Shown in pieces: positions 47,987 to 57,716 of a stretch of 64,000 nucleotides of DNA (position 1 is its first letter; each line of letters starts with the position of its first letter). Source of the stretch: Sphingopyxis sp. (GTDB lineage: Bacteria; Pseudomonadota; Alphaproteobacteria; Sphingomonadales; Sphingomonadaceae); the NCBI RefSeq assembly GCF_019459305.1, contig NZ_JAIBES010000022.1:1-64000 (forward strand). The letters are read 5' to 3'. The position numbers and the translations under genes are program-made. The notes under the pieces are model-generated. The model searched no databases and had not been told where the DNA came from. It saw only the letters and a list, made by a program, of their open reading frames with translations.

Positions 47987-49492
47987 ATGCCCACCGCCGA
48001 CCAAACCTGGCAGGCACTCGCCGACTGGCAGCCGCAGAAACTGACCGACCTGGTCGCCGCTGATCCGGACGCGCGGTTGCAGGCGCTGGTGCGCAGCGTT
48101 GCGGACATCCGCTTCGATTTCGCAAAGACCCATCTCGACGATGCGGCGGTGGCAATCCTGTCCGACCTTGCGGCAGCGCAGGATTTCGACGGGCGGCGCA
48201 AGACGCTGTTTTCGGGCGGCATTGCCAATCCGACGGAGAATCGCGCCGCCGAACATAGCGCCGAACGCGGCGATGGCGCCCCCGACTCGGTCCACCGCGC
48301 GCAGGCGCTGCACCAGCGGATGCGGATGATGATCGATGCGATCGAGGCGGGGGCATTCGGCGAGATCCGCCATTTGCTCCACATCGGCATCGGCGGATCG
48401 GCGCTCGGCCCCGACCTGCTCGTCGATGCGCTGGGACGCCACAGCAACCGCTATGACGTTGCGGTGGTGTCGAACGTCGATGGCGCCGCGCTCGACGAGG
48501 TGTTCGCCAAGTTCAGCCCCGAACATACGCTGGTTGCGGTCGCCTCAAAGACCTTTACCACCACCGAAACGCTGATGAACGCCAATTCCGCGTTGCAGTG
48601 GCTCGATGAGGCGGGGGTAAATGATCCGCTCGGCCGCTTCATCGCGCTGACCGCCAGCCCGGAACGCGCGATTGAATGGGGGATCGACGAGACGCGTATC
48701 CTGCCGTTCAACGAGAGCGTCGGCGGGCGCTATTCTTTATGGTCGTCGATCGGTTTCCCCGCCGCGCTCGCGCTGGGCTGGGATGCGTTTGAGGATATGC
48801 TCGAAGGCGCGGCGGAAATGGACCGGCATTTCCGTCTCGCCCATGGCGCCGATAACATCGGTCTTCTCGCCGCCTTTGTCGATCAGCTTTACGCCAACCG
48901 GCTGGGGTGCCAGACGCGCGCGGTGTTTGCCTATGACGAGCGGCTGCGGCTGCTGCCCAGCTATTTGCAACAGCTGGAGATGGAATCGAATGGCAAGTCG
49001 GTGACCTTCGATGGCAAGCCGCTGACCCAGCATAGCGCGCCGATCACCTGGGGCGGCGTCGGCACCGATGCGCAACATGCGGTGTTCCAGCTGCTCCATC
49101 AGGGGACAAACCTGGTGCCCGTCGAATTCGTCGTCGCCCGCGAGCCCGACCATCTGCTCGACGACGCGCATCACGAAACTCTCGTCGCCAATTGTATCGC
49201 GCAGGGGGCGGCGCTGATGACCGGACGCCAGAGCGACGATGGCGCGCGTAACTATCCGGGCGATCGTCCATCGACGACGATCCTGCTCGATCAGGTGACC
49301 CCGCACGCGCTGGGCGCGCTGATCGCTTTTTACGAGCATCGCGTGTTCGCCAATGCCGCACTGCTGGGGATCAACCCGTTCGACCAGTTCGGGGTCGAAC
49401 TGGGCAAGGAGATGGCGAAGGGGCTGGCTGAGGGAACCGTGGAGTTCGACCCTGCAACGCAGGCGCTGATGACTGCTGCGTTGGGAGTATAG
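47987..49492 (+). CDS. pgi: Glucose-6-phosphate isomerase
   Basis: This 501-residue enzyme interconverts glucose-6-phosphate and fructose-6-phosphate. The start MPTADQTWQALADWQ has AGAGGA upstream. Motifs are HIGIGGSALGPDLL, SKTFTTTETLMNANSA, the signature NESVGGRYSLWSSIGFPAAL and, near the end, NPFDQFGVELGKEMAK. It begins within a few bases of a family C repeat. Confidence 0.96.
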   Translation: MPTADQTWQALADWQPQKLTDLVAADPDARLQALVRSVADIRFDFAKTHLDDAAVAILSDLAAAQDFDGRRKTLFSGGIANPTENRAAEHSAERGDGAPDSVHRAQALHQRMRMMIDAIEAGAFGEIRHLLHIGIGGSALGPDLLVDALGRHSNRYDVAVVSNVDGAALDEVFAKFSPEHTLVAVASKTFTTTETLMNANSALQWLDEAGVNDPLGRFIALTASPERAIEWGIDETRILPFNESVGGRYSLWSSIGFPAALALGWDAFEDMLEGAAEMDRHFRLAHGADNIGLLAAFVDQLYANRLGCQTRAVFAYDERLRLLPSYLQQLEMESNGKSVTFDGKPLTQHSAPITWGGVGTDAQHAVFQLLHQGTNLVPVEFVVAREPDHLLDDAHHETLVANCIAQGAALMTGRQSDDGARNYPGDRPSTTILLDQVTPHALGALIAFYEHRVFANAALLGINPFDQFGVELGKEMAKGLAEGTVEFDPATQALMTAALGV

Positions 49493-49497
49493 TGCTT

Positions 49498-49583
49498 CGT
49501 ATTGGCGAGGAGCCGAAGGCGACGCGGCAATCCAGAGAGGCGCAAGGCCGCCCCTGGATTGCTTCGCTTCCCTCGCAATGACG
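49498..49583. repeat. Palindromic intergenic repeat, family A (copy 3)
   Basis: CGTATTGGCGAGGAGCCGAA is mirrored by GCTTCCCTCGCAATGACG, with inner GCGGCAATCCAG / CTGGATTGCTTCGC. It starts 6 bases after the pgi stop. Confidence 0.83.
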
Positions 49584-49703
49584 AAGGGATTGCGGCAACG
49601 CCCCATCACTGTAAGCGCAAAAATCGATTGGCATCGCGGCACCGCGTAACCACATAGGCGCGGGCTGCGAATGCCAGCCAATTCCATTTCAGGGGTCTCC
49701 CAT

Positions 49704-51050
49704 ATGAGCAATTTCGACTTCGACCTGTTTGTCATCGGTGCCGGGTCGGGCGGGGTCCGCGCCTCGCGCGTCGCCGCCTCGCACGGCGCGCGCGTTGCGG
49801 TGGCTGAGGAGCATCGGGTCGGCGGTACTTGCGTCATCCGGGGCTGCGTGCCCAAGAAGCTGCTCGTGTACGGCGCGCATTTCGCCGAAGATCTGAAGGA
49901 CGCGCGCCATTTCGGCTGGGACGTGCCCGACTGCAAGTTCGACTGGGACCGGCTGCGTGACAATGTCCTGGCGGAAGTCACCCGGCTCGAAGGGCTGTAC
50001 GGCCAGACCCTCGATAATCACAAAGTCACGCTGTTCAAAACGCGCGCGACGATCATCGGGCCGCAGAAGGTGCGGCTGGCCGATGGCCAGGAAATCTCTG
50101 CCGAACGCATTTTGATCGCGACTGGCGGCTGGCCCTTCGTCCCCGAATTTCCGGGCAGCGAACATGCAATCACCTCGAATGAAGTGTTCCACCTCGACAA
50201 ATTGCCGAAGCGCGTCGTGATTGCTGGCGGCGGCTATATCGCCAATGAATTTGCCGGGATCTTCAACGAATTCGGCAGCAAGGTGACGATCGTCAACCGC
50301 GGCGACACGATCCTGCGTGGTTATGACGAGCAGATCCGCGACCGCCTGCTGCAAATCTCGATGACCAAGGGCATCGAATTTCGCTTCAACGCGCCGTTCG
50401 AGTCGATCGAAAAGAAGGAAGACGGTTCGCTAACCGTCCATCTGGGCAATTGCGATCCGATCGACGCCGACATCGTATTGGTTGCCGCGGGCCGCGTGCC
50501 GAACACCAAGGGGCTGGGGCTGGAAGATGCCGGGGTCGAACTCGACAAGGAAGGCGCGATCCAGGTCGATGAGACGAACCAGTCGTCGGTCGCGAGCATC
50601 TATGCGGTCGGCGACGTCACCAACCGGATCCAGCTGACCCCCGTCGCGATCCGTGAAGGGCAAGCCTTTGCCGACAGCGTGTTCGGTGGCAAGCCGACGG
50701 TCGTCGACTACGCCAATGTCCCGAGCGCGGTGTTCAGCCACCCGCCGATCGGCGCGGTCGGGATGACCGAAGCCGAGGCGCGCAACAAGCTCGGCACCGT
50801 CCGCGTTTACACGAGCGATTTCCGCGCGATGAAGAATGTCCTCGCGGGCCGCAACGAACGCGCGCTGTACAAGATGATCGTCAATGAAGCGACCGATCAG
50901 GTCGTCGGGCTGCACATGATCGGGCCCGATGCGCCGGAGATTTTGCAGGCGGCGGCGGTCGCGGTGAAGGCCGGGCTGAGCAAGGCCGATTTCGACGCGA
51001 CGGTGGCATTGCATCCGAGCATGGCGGAAGAACTGGTGTTGTTTAAGTAA
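49704..51050 (+). CDS. gor: Glutathione-disulfide reductase
   Basis: This 448-residue flavoprotein reduces oxidised glutathione with NADPH. The FAD site is LFVIGAGSGGVRASRVAA and the redox-active disulfide GGTCVIRGCVPKKLLVYG. The NADPH fold is VVIAGGGYIANEFAGIF, and the C-terminal catalytic region ends with ALHPSMAEELVLFK. The start MSNFDFDLFVIG is preceded by AGGGG. Confidence 0.95.
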   Translation: MSNFDFDLFVIGAGSGGVRASRVAASHGARVAVAEEHRVGGTCVIRGCVPKKLLVYGAHFAEDLKDARHFGWDVPDCKFDWDRLRDNVLAEVTRLEGLYGQTLDNHKVTLFKTRATIIGPQKVRLADGQEISAERILIATGGWPFVPEFPGSEHAITSNEVFHLDKLPKRVVIAGGGYIANEFAGIFNEFGSKVTIVNRGDTILRGYDEQIRDRLLQISMTKGIEFRFNAPFESIEKKEDGSLTVHLGNCDPIDADIVLVAAGRVPNTKGLGLEDAGVELDKEGAIQVDETNQSSVASIYAVGDVTNRIQLTPVAIREGQAFADSVFGGKPTVVDYANVPSAVFSHPPIGAVGMTEAEARNKLGTVRVYTSDFRAMKNVLAGRNERALYKMIVNEATDQVVGLHMIGPDAPEILQAAAVAVKAGLSKADFDATVALHPSMAEELVLFK

Positions 51051-51083
51051 AAGCCCCCCTCGCGCTTGCGGGAAGGGAGAAGA

Positions 51084-52493
51084 TTACCCAATCCGGTACG
51101 GCACCACATCGCGCCGATCCGGATCGACCAGAATCGGCCGATCGCTCGGCGGAAAGGCGCGCTGGTCGCAGTCGTCGCGCGGGCAGATGCGGCATGACAG
51201 ACCGATCCGCGTCGCGGCTTGCGGGGCGGCGACGTCGACCCCGTCGGCATAGACGAAGTCCCCCGCATATTGCGCCTCGCATCCCAGCGCGACGGCATAG
51301 CGGCGCGGGCTGCGCGCATAGCTGCCCGACGGTTTCACCAATCCCTTGGCCATCGACACATAGCGCAAACCGTCGGGCGTTTCGGCGAGCTGGAACAGGA
51401 TGCGGTCGGGGATCGCTGCGGCTTCGTGGACGATCCACAAGGGGCAGGCGCCGCCGAACCGCGCGAATTGCAGCCGCGTCGCGCTGTGCCGCTTGGTGAT
51501 ATTGCCCGCCATGTCGACACGGCAGAAGAACATCGGAATGCCGCGCGCGCCGGGGCGCTGGAGGGTCGAGAGGCGGTGGCAGGCCTGTTCGAAACTGACC
51601 CCATAGTCCATCCGCAGCCGGTCGATGTCGTGGCGCACGGCGCGCGCGCTGGCGCGGAAGGGGGCGTAAGGCATCAGCACCGCGCCCGCGGCATAGTTGG
51701 CGAGGCCGACGTGGAGGAGTTGGCGGGCCGCGGCCGTGCGGAGCGGACTGGCCTCGACTACCGCCGCAATCTCGTGCGCCAGTGCCAGCGCGGCCAATTG
51801 ATGCGCCAGCTGAAAGCGGCGGCTTTCCGCGGGCTGCGACGGATCGATCACCAGATGGCGCATCGTCGCATCGAAATCGCGCAGGCTTTGAGTCTGGGTA
51901 TAGACGATCGAGATGCCGAGCGCATCGCGCAGCCGCCGCTCAATCGTCTCGATGGACGGGGATGGGTCTTTGCCGCGCAGCTGCCCCGCCAGCGCCTCGG
52001 CGGCGCGGTCGATGCTGTCGACATAATTGCCCGCGTCGTGAAACCAGTCGCGCACCTCTTCCCACGGCAGGCGGCTTCCCTCGGCGGTGCCGCCGGTCAG
52101 CGCCTCGTCGATGATTTGGAGCCGTTGACCGGCACGGCGATAGGCGGCGTGGAGTGCGACGAACTGGTCGGCAAGCTGCGGCTGTTGCAGCGCGGCGCGT
52201 TCGAGCTGCTCGGGTGGCAGGGGGGATGCGGCGAACAGCGGGTCGGCGGCGGCTTCGCGGAGCGCCCCGGCGCGGCGGTCGCCCGCGTCGGCGGCGACTT
52301 CCTCCCATTCGAGAGGGAACAGCTTTTGCAGGCGGTCGAGCAAGGCCGGAGTAAGAGGGCGGTCGTCATGCTCGATCTGGCTGAGGTAGGAGGTAGAGAT
52401 GGCAAGCGCGGCGGCGAACTCGGCCTGTTTGATGCCGCGGTCTTGGCGGAGGGCTTTAAGGCGAGCGCCTGCGAAGATGCGGTTGCGGGTCAT
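51084..52493 (-). CDS. scfR: Short-chain fatty acyl regulator (XRE HTH plus IrrE-like domain)
   Basis: This 469-residue protein has an N-terminal HTH (RLKALRQDRGIKQAEFAAAL) with SYLSQIEHDDRPLT. A middle IrrE/ImmA-like domain (RRFQLAHQLAALALAHEI) and a C-terminal region with cysteines (GLSCRICPRDDCDQRAFP) follow. That is the architecture of the ScfR/RamB/PrpC-type regulators of short-chain acyl-CoA metabolism. It is divergent from pccB, so it should control the propionyl-CoA operon. GDRRxD near the end is also usual for the family. Confidence 0.88.
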   Translation of the reverse strand: MTRNRIFAGARLKALRQDRGIKQAEFAAALAISTSYLSQIEHDDRPLTPALLDRLQKLFPLEWEEVAADAGDRRAGALREAAADPLFAASPLPPEQLERAALQQPQLADQFVALHAAYRRAGQRLQIIDEALTGGTAEGSRLPWEEVRDWFHDAGNYVDSIDRAAEALAGQLRGKDPSPSIETIERRLRDALGISIVYTQTQSLRDFDATMRHLVIDPSQPAESRRFQLAHQLAALALAHEIAAVVEASPLRTAAARQLLHVGLANYAAGAVLMPYAPFRASARAVRHDIDRLRMDYGVSFEQACHRLSTLQRPGARGIPMFFCRVDMAGNITKRHSATRLQFARFGGACPLWIVHEAAAIPDRILFQLAETPDGLRYVSMAKGLVKPSGSYARSPRRYAVALGCEAQYAGDFVYADGVDVAAPQAATRIGLSCRICPRDDCDQRAFPPSDRPILVDPDRRDVVPYRIG

Positions 52494-52508
52494 GAAGTGC
52501 CTTTCACT

Positions 52509-52592
52509 CCGTTCGCCCTAAGCTTGTCGATGGGCCATTTTTCTGACGGCATCAAAAAAAGAGTGGTGCTTCGACAAGCTCAGCACGACCGG
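52509..52592. repeat. Inverted-repeat element with CTTGTCGA arms (variant of family C)
   Basis: CCGTTCGCCCTAAGCTTGTC at the left is mirrored by CTTCGACAAGCTCAGCACGA at the right, around a seven-A stretch. This is a widely dispersed type in sphingomonads. It lies between scfR and the pccB operator. Confidence 0.8.
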
Positions 52593-52610
52593 ATTTGAAT
52601 TCAGTCCTAC

Positions 52611-52652
52611 TTTGCTAACAATTACTTTGCAACTTTGCAAATTCGCATTTGC
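52611..52652 (+). promoter_or_regulatory. TTTGCAA repeats, putative ScfR operator of the pcc operon
   Basis: TTTGCTAA (52611), TTTGCAA (52626) and TTTGCAA (52634) form a direct-repeat cluster, with a further TTTGC at 52648. It lies 54-95 bases upstream of pccB in an AT-rich patch of an otherwise GC-rich region. RamB/ScfR-type regulators are known to bind TTTGCAAA-like sites. The role is inferred from this match and from the divergent scfR gene. Confidence 0.72.
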
Positions 52653-52705
52653 TTGGCGAGCCTTTAGCGGGCAGACGAAACTTTGAAGTGCGTTGGGAGA
52701 GCCGA

Positions 52706-54238
52706 ATGTCCGCCAATATCGCCGAAATGGAACGCCGTCGCGCCGCCGCTGCCTTGGGCGGCGGGCAAAAGCGCATCGATGCGCAGCACAGCAAGGGTAA
52801 GCTGACCGCGCGCGAGCGGCTCGATGTGCTTCTCGACGAGGGTTCGTTTGAAGAACTCGACACCTATGTCGAGCATAATTGCACCGATTTCGGGATGCAG
52901 GACCAGATCATCCCCGGCGATGGCATCGTCACCGGATCGGGCACGATCAACGGCCGCCTCGTCTATGTCTTCAGCCAGGATTTCACCGTGTTCGGTGGGT
53001 CGCTGTCCGAGCGCCACGCGCAGAAGATGATGAAAGTCATGGACAATGCAATGAAGGTCGGGGCGCCGATCATCGGGATCAACGACAGCGGCGGCGCGCG
53101 CATTCAGGAGGGCGTCGCGTCGCTGGGCGGCTATGCCGAGGTGTTTCAGCGCAACGTGCTGGCGTCGGGGGTGGTGCCCCAGATCAGCCTCATCATGGGG
53201 CCGTGCGCGGGCGGGGCGGTTTACAGCCCGGCGATGACCGACTTCATCTTCATGGTCAAAGACAGCAGCTATATGTTCGTCACCGGCCCCGATGTGGTCA
53301 AGACGGTGACCAACGAGGTGGTGACGCAAGAAGAACTCGGCGGCGCGATTACCCACACGACCAAAAGCTCGGTCGCCGACATCGCGTTCGAGAATGACAT
53401 CGAGGCGCTGCTCGCGACGCGCGATTTCTTTGACTATCTGCCTGAAAACAACCGCAGCGGGGTGCCGGTGCGCCCGACGAGCGATCCGTTCGACCGCGCC
53501 GAGCCCAGCCTCGACACGCTGATCCCGCCCAACGCGAACCAGCCCTATGACATGCACGAGCTGATCCGCAAGACGGTCGACGAGGGCGATTTCTTCGAGG
53601 TGCAGCCGGCGCATGCGGGCAATATCATCTGCGGATTCGGGCGGATCGAGGGGCGGACGATCGGCATCGTCGCGAACCAGCCGTTGGTGCTTGCGGGGGT
53701 GCTCGACATCAATTCGTCGAAGAAGGCAGCGCGTTTCGTGCGTTTCTGCGATGCGTTCGAAATCCCGATCATCACCTTCGTCGATGTTCCCGGCTTTCTG
53801 CCCGGCACCGCGCAGGAGTTCAACGGCATCATCAAGCATGGCGCAAAACTGCTGTTCGCCTATGCCGAGGCGACGGTGCCGAAAATCACGGTGATCACCC
53901 GCAAGGCCTATGGCGGCGCCTATGACGTGATGGCGTCAAAGCATCTGCGCGGCGACCTGAACTATGCCTGGCCGACCGCCGAAATTGCGGTGATGGGCGC
54001 GAAGGGCGCGGTCGAGATCATCTTCCGCAGCGACATCGGCGACCCCGAAAAGATCGCGCAGCGCACGAAGGAATATGAGGACCGATTCGCCAACCCGTTT
54101 GTCGCGGCATCGCGCGGATATATCGATGAGGTGATCCACCCGCACAACACGCGCAAGCGGATCGCGCTGGGGCTGCGGAAACTGCGGAACAAGCAGCTCG
54201 AGAACCCGTGGAAGAAGCATGACAATATTCCACTCTGA
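52706..54238 (+). CDS. pccB: Propionyl-CoA carboxylase beta subunit
   Basis: This 510-residue carboxyltransferase subunit takes CO2 from biotin onto propionyl-CoA. The start [14 protein letters not shown] has GGGAGA upstream. Motifs are [60 protein letters not shown] and [20 protein letters not shown], with the CoA-binding [19 protein letters not shown]. It is the first gene of the operon that ends with pccA. Confidence 0.96.
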   Translation: MSANIAEMERRRAAAALGGGQKRIDAQHSKGKLTARERLDVLLDEGSFEELDTYVEHNCTDFGMQDQIIPGDGIVTGSGTINGRLVYVFSQDFTVFGGSLSERHAQKMMKVMDNAMKVGAPIIGINDSGGARIQEGVASLGGYAEVFQRNVLASGVVPQISLIMGPCAGGAVYSPAMTDFIFMVKDSSYMFVTGPDVVKTVTNEVVTQEELGGAITHTTKSSVADIAFENDIEALLATRDFFDYLPENNRSGVPVRPTSDPFDRAEPSLDTLIPPNANQPYDMHELIRKTVDEGDFFEVQPAHAGNIICGFGRIEGRTIGIVANQPLVLAGVLDINSSKKAARFVRFCDAFEIPIITFVDVPGFLPGTAQEFNGIIKHGAKLLFAYAEATVPKITVITRKAYGGAYDVMASKHLRGDLNYAWPTAEIAVMGAKGAVEIIFRSDIGDPEKIAQRTKEYEDRFANPFVAASRGYIDEVIHPHNTRKRIALGLRKLRNKQLENPWKKHDNIPL

Positions 54239-54506
54239 ACCGATCGGCGTCGATCAACTGAGTTATCAGTTCGTATCGGCGAATGATCCCGACATCATTG
54301 GGGTCGAGGTCATGTTGGATGGCCATGTGTTATTCGACATTTCCATGAATCCCGCAGGTGAAACGAGCGAGCTTTTCGATTCTGATGGCTGGAAGGCGGA
54401 GTTCGATTTGAGCGGTTTACGCAGCGTGCTGACGAAGTGTGAAGCCGAGCTCAATGCCTGGCGTGAGGGGCTGATGAAACCCGGCGAAATTTGGAGTGCT
54501 CAATGA
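54219..54506 (+). CDS. Small hypothetical protein inside the pcc operon
   Basis: This 95-residue protein ([20 protein letters not shown]) overlaps the pccB end by 20 bases and the mce start by four bases (ATGA), so it is translated with the operon. GC is clearly lower than in its neighbours. The mixed alpha/beta sequence with a C-terminal helix ([20 protein letters not shown]) has no family I recognise. It may be a recent insertion or a small immunity-like protein. Confidence 0.62.
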   Translation: MTIFHSEPIGVDQLSYQFVSANDPDIIGVEVMLDGHVLFDISMNPAGETSELFDSDGWKAEFDLSGLRSVLTKCEAELNAWREGLMKPGEIWSAQ

Positions 54507-54946
54507 AACTAGGCCGCCTCAACCATATCGGCGTTGCGACGCCGTCGATTGCCGATAGCATCGTCTTTTACCGCGACGTGATGGGCGCGACGAAAATTCA
54601 CGAGCCGTTTGACCTGCCTGAGCAGGGGGTGAAGGTGTGTTTTGTCGATACGCCCGGTGCCGATGGGGCGCTGAACGGAACGCAGATCGAGCTGGTCGAG
54701 CCGTTGCCCGGCAACACCTCGATCGCAGGGTTTCTGGAGAAGAACCCGGCAGGGGGGCAGCATCACCTCTGTTACGAAGTGCCCGATATTCACGCGGCCA
54801 AGGCGTCGTTCGAGGCGATGGGCAAGCGGGTGCTGGGTGAGCCGCGGATCGGGGCGCATGGGACGTTGATATTCTTCCTCCACCCAAAGGATATGGGCGG
54901 GGTGCTGACCGAGATTATGGAGACGCCGAAGGGCGATCACCAATGA
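54503..54946 (+). CDS. mce: Methylmalonyl-CoA epimerase
   Basis: This 147-residue vicinal-oxygen-chelate protein converts (2S)- to (2R)-methylmalonyl-CoA. The start [16 protein letters not shown] contains the first metal His. GTQIELVEPLPGNT supplies Glu/Gln ligands, GGQHHLCYEVPDIHAA a second histidine and GGVLTEIMETPKGD the last Glu. It overlaps the next gene by four bases. Confidence 0.95.
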   Translation: MKLGRLNHIGVATPSIADSIVFYRDVMGATKIHEPFDLPEQGVKVCFVDTPGADGALNGTQIELVEPLPGNTSIAGFLEKNPAGGQHHLCYEVPDIHAAKASFEAMGKRVLGEPRIGAHGTLIFFLHPKDMGGVLTEIMETPKGDHQ

Positions 54947-55557
54947 TCTTTTACGACACTCCCAATCCCGCTCCCAACCCGCGCCGCGTTCGCATTTTCG
55001 CTGCCGAAAAGGGTATCGACCTCCCGAGCGAGACGATCTCCATTGTCGCGGGGGAGCATAAGGCGCCAGCATATCTCGCGATCAACCCGCGCGGGCAGAC
55101 CCCGGCGCTGAAGCTGGACGATGGGACAGTGCTCACTGAGAGCGTCGCGATCTGCCGCTATCTTGAGGCGCTGCATCCGGGCACCCCGCTGTTCGGCACC
55201 ACGCCTGCCGAAATCGGCGTGATCGAAATGTGGATTCGCCGCATTGAGCTGATGGTGATGGAGCCGATCGGCAAGATATGGGTCCACACTCACCCGTTTA
55301 CTGCACGACTGCCGACCCAGCGGTTTCCCGAATATGGCGAGAGCAATCGCGCGCGCGCGCTCGACGCCTTTGCGATGTGCGATGCTGGACTTGGATCGTC
55401 GCCATGGCTCGCGGGTGATGCGTTTAGCATGGCGGATATCCTGCTGCTCACAACCATAGATTTTGCCGCGTTCGTCGGCATCCCGCTCCCCGAAGACCTC
55501 GCCCGTTTGCGCGCATGGCACGACCGCGTGTCGGCTCGCCCCAGCGCGAAGGCTTGA
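54943..55557 (+). CDS. Glutathione S-transferase
   Basis: This 204-residue protein has the GST N-domain ([40 protein letters not shown] with SVAICRYLE) and an all-helical C-domain ([20 protein letters not shown]). GSTs of this length detoxify electrophiles. In this operon it might protect from reactive acyl-CoA byproducts, but that is a guess. The start overlaps mce by four bases. The operon continues with the mutase 11 bases after its stop. Confidence 0.9.
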   Translation: MIFYDTPNPAPNPRRVRIFAAEKGIDLPSETISIVAGEHKAPAYLAINPRGQTPALKLDDGTVLTESVAICRYLEALHPGTPLFGTTPAEIGVIEMWIRRIELMVMEPIGKIWVHTHPFTARLPTQRFPEYGESNRARALDAFAMCDAGLGSSPWLAGDAFSMADILLLTTIDFAAFVGIPLPEDLARLRAWHDRVSARPSAKA

Positions 55558-55568
55558 AAGCAAAGATC

Positions 55569-57716
55569 ATGACCGACAAACCCTCCCTCGACCAATGGGC
55601 CGCCGCTGCCGCCAAGGAAGTTAAAGGCAAAGACCTCACCTGGCACACCGCCGAGGGGATCGACGTCAAGCCGCTCTACACGGCGGAGGATGTGACCACC
55701 GACCCAGGCCTGCCCGGTTTCGCGCCCTTCACTCGCGGCGTGCGCGCGTCGATGTATGCGGGGCGGCCGTGGACGATCCGGCAATATGCGGGTTTCTCCA
55801 CCGCCGAGGAATCGAACGCTTTCTATCGCCGCAACCTCGCTGCCGGGCAAAAGGGTCTCAGCGTCGCCTTCGACCTCGCCACCCACCGCGGTTATGACAG
55901 CGACCATCCGCGCGTCACCGGCGACGTCGGCAAGGCGGGGGTCGCGATCGACAGCGTCGAGGATATGAAGATCCTGTTCGATGGCATCCCGCTCGACCAG
56001 ATGTCGGTGTCGATGACGATGAACGGCGCGGTGATCCCGATCCTGGCGTTCTTCATTGTTGCGGGCGAGGAGCAGGGGGTCGATCGCAAGCTACTCGACG
56101 GGACGATCCAGAACGACATCCTGAAGGAGTTCATGGTCCGCAACACGTACATCTACCCGCCCGAACCGAGCATGCGGATCATCAGCGACATCTTCGGTTA
56201 CACGTCGCGCGAGATGCCCAAGTTCAACAGCATCTCGATTTCGGGTTATCATATGCAGGAAGCCGGCGCGACGCAGGTGCAGGAGCTGGCCTTCACCATC
56301 GCCGACGGCATGGAATATGTGAAATATGGCGTCGCGTCGGGCCTCGACATCGACAAGTTCGCCGGGCGGCTGAGCTTCTTTTTTGCGATCGGCATGAATT
56401 TCTTCATGGAAATCGCCAAGCTGCGCGCGGCGCGGGTGCTGTGGCACCGCGCGATGACGACGCTCGGCGCGCAGGATGAGCGGTCGAAGATGCTGCGCAC
56501 GCATTGCCAGACGTCGGGCGTCTCCCTGACCGAGCAGGATCCGTACAACAATGTGATGCGCACGACGATCGAGGCGATGGCGGCGATGCTGGGCGGCACC
56601 CAGTCGCTGCACACCAACGCGCTCGACGAGGCGATCGCGCTGCCGACCGATTTCTCTGCCCGCATCGCACGCAACACCCAGATCGTGATCCAGGAAGAGA
56701 CGGGGATGACCAAGGTCGTCGATCCACTCGGTGGCAGTTACTATGTAGAGGCGCTGACGCAGGAGCTGGTCGACAAGGCGCAGGAAATCATCGACCGCGT
56801 CCAGGCCGAAGGCGGCATGGCCAAGGCGGTCGCGGCGGGCTGGCCCAAGGCGATGATCGAAACCGCGGCGGCTGCCCGCCAGGCGCGGGTCGATCGCGGT
56901 GACGATGTCATTGTCGGGGTGAACAAATATCGCAGACAAGACGAGGATCTGCTCGAAACGCTCGAGGTCGATAATGCCAAGGTGCGCGAGGGGCAGATCG
57001 CGCGGATCAAGAAGACCAAGGCCGAGCGCGACGAGGCGGCGTGTCAGGCGGCGCTGACGGCGCTGCGCGAGGGCGCGGCAAAGCCGTCGAGCATCGAGAA
57101 CAACCTGCTGGCGCTCGCGGTCGAAGCGGCGCGCGCACGCGCGACGCTGGGCGAGATTTCGTCGGCGATGGAGGAAAGCTTCGACCGTTATGGCACCCAG
57201 CCGACCCCGGTAAAGGGTGTCTATGCTGCGCCCTATGAGGGCGATGCGCGCTGGGCGCAGGTGGTGGATGGGGTCGAGGCGGTCACCCGGCGGCTGGGCC
57301 GTAAACCCAAGCTTCTTGTCGCCAAGATGGGGCAGGACGGCCATGATCGCGGCGCCAATGTCATCGCATCGGCGTTCGGCGACATGGGGTTCGACATCGT
57401 GTCGGGACCGCTGTTCCAGACCCCCGACGAGACGGTAGTGCTGGCGCTTGACAGCGGCGTCGACGTCGTCGGCGCGTCGAGCCTGGCGGCGGGGCACAAG
57501 ACACTTATCCCCGAACTTATCCACAAGCTGCGCGAAGCGGGCCGTACCGACATCAAGGTCATCGCGGGCGGGGTGATCCCGCCGCAGGACTATGATTTCC
57601 TGCGCGATGCCGGAGTGCAGGGGATTTACGGGCCGGGATCGAATGTCGTGGAATGTGCAGCGGACGTGCTGCGCTTGCTGGGGCATAATATGCCGCCGAT
57701 TGGAGAAGCTGCGTGA
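55569..57716 (+). CDS. mcm: Methylmalonyl-CoA mutase (single-chain)
   Basis: This 715-residue adenosylcobalamin enzyme converts (2R)-methylmalonyl-CoA to succinyl-CoA. The N-terminal TIM-barrel domain includes [40 protein letters not shown] and [20 protein letters not shown]. The C-terminal B12 domain has the DxHxxG signature ([18 protein letters not shown]) and [14 protein letters not shown]. The length is that of the full catalytic subunit (MutB/ScpA). Its stop overlaps the bioB GTG start. The usual meaB chaperone gene is not next to it. Confidence 0.96.
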   Translation: MTDKPSLDQWAAAAAKEVKGKDLTWHTAEGIDVKPLYTAEDVTTDPGLPGFAPFTRGVRASMYAGRPWTIRQYAGFSTAEESNAFYRRNLAAGQKGLSVAFDLATHRGYDSDHPRVTGDVGKAGVAIDSVEDMKILFDGIPLDQMSVSMTMNGAVIPILAFFIVAGEEQGVDRKLLDGTIQNDILKEFMVRNTYIYPPEPSMRIISDIFGYTSREMPKFNSISISGYHMQEAGATQVQELAFTIADGMEYVKYGVASGLDIDKFAGRLSFFFAIGMNFFMEIAKLRAARVLWHRAMTTLGAQDERSKMLRTHCQTSGVSLTEQDPYNNVMRTTIEAMAAMLGGTQSLHTNALDEAIALPTDFSARIARNTQIVIQEETGMTKVVDPLGGSYYVEALTQELVDKAQEIIDRVQAEGGMAKAVAAGWPKAMIETAAAARQARVDRGDDVIVGVNKYRRQDEDLLETLEVDNAKVREGQIARIKKTKAERDEAACQAALTALREGAAKPSSIENNLLALAVEAARARATLGEISSAMEESFDRYGTQPTPVKGVYAAPYEGDARWAQVVDGVEAVTRRLGRKPKLLVAKMGQDGHDRGANVIASAFGDMGFDIVSGPLFQTPDETVVLALDSGVDVVGASSLAAGHKTLIPELIHKLREAGRTDIKVIAGGVIPPQDYDFLRDAGVQGIYGPGSNVVECAADVLRLLGHNMPPIGEAA

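Noticed and set aside
46900-48447. Long N-terminal extension of lepB in the ORF track
   Set aside because: The extension is antisense to pgi; signal peptidase I fits exactly from the ATG at 47784.
51051-51083. Short CCCCCTCGCGCTTGCGGG hairpin between gor and scfR
   Set aside because: The stem is short and imperfect and has no T-run; it may be a repeat fragment but is too weak to call a terminator.
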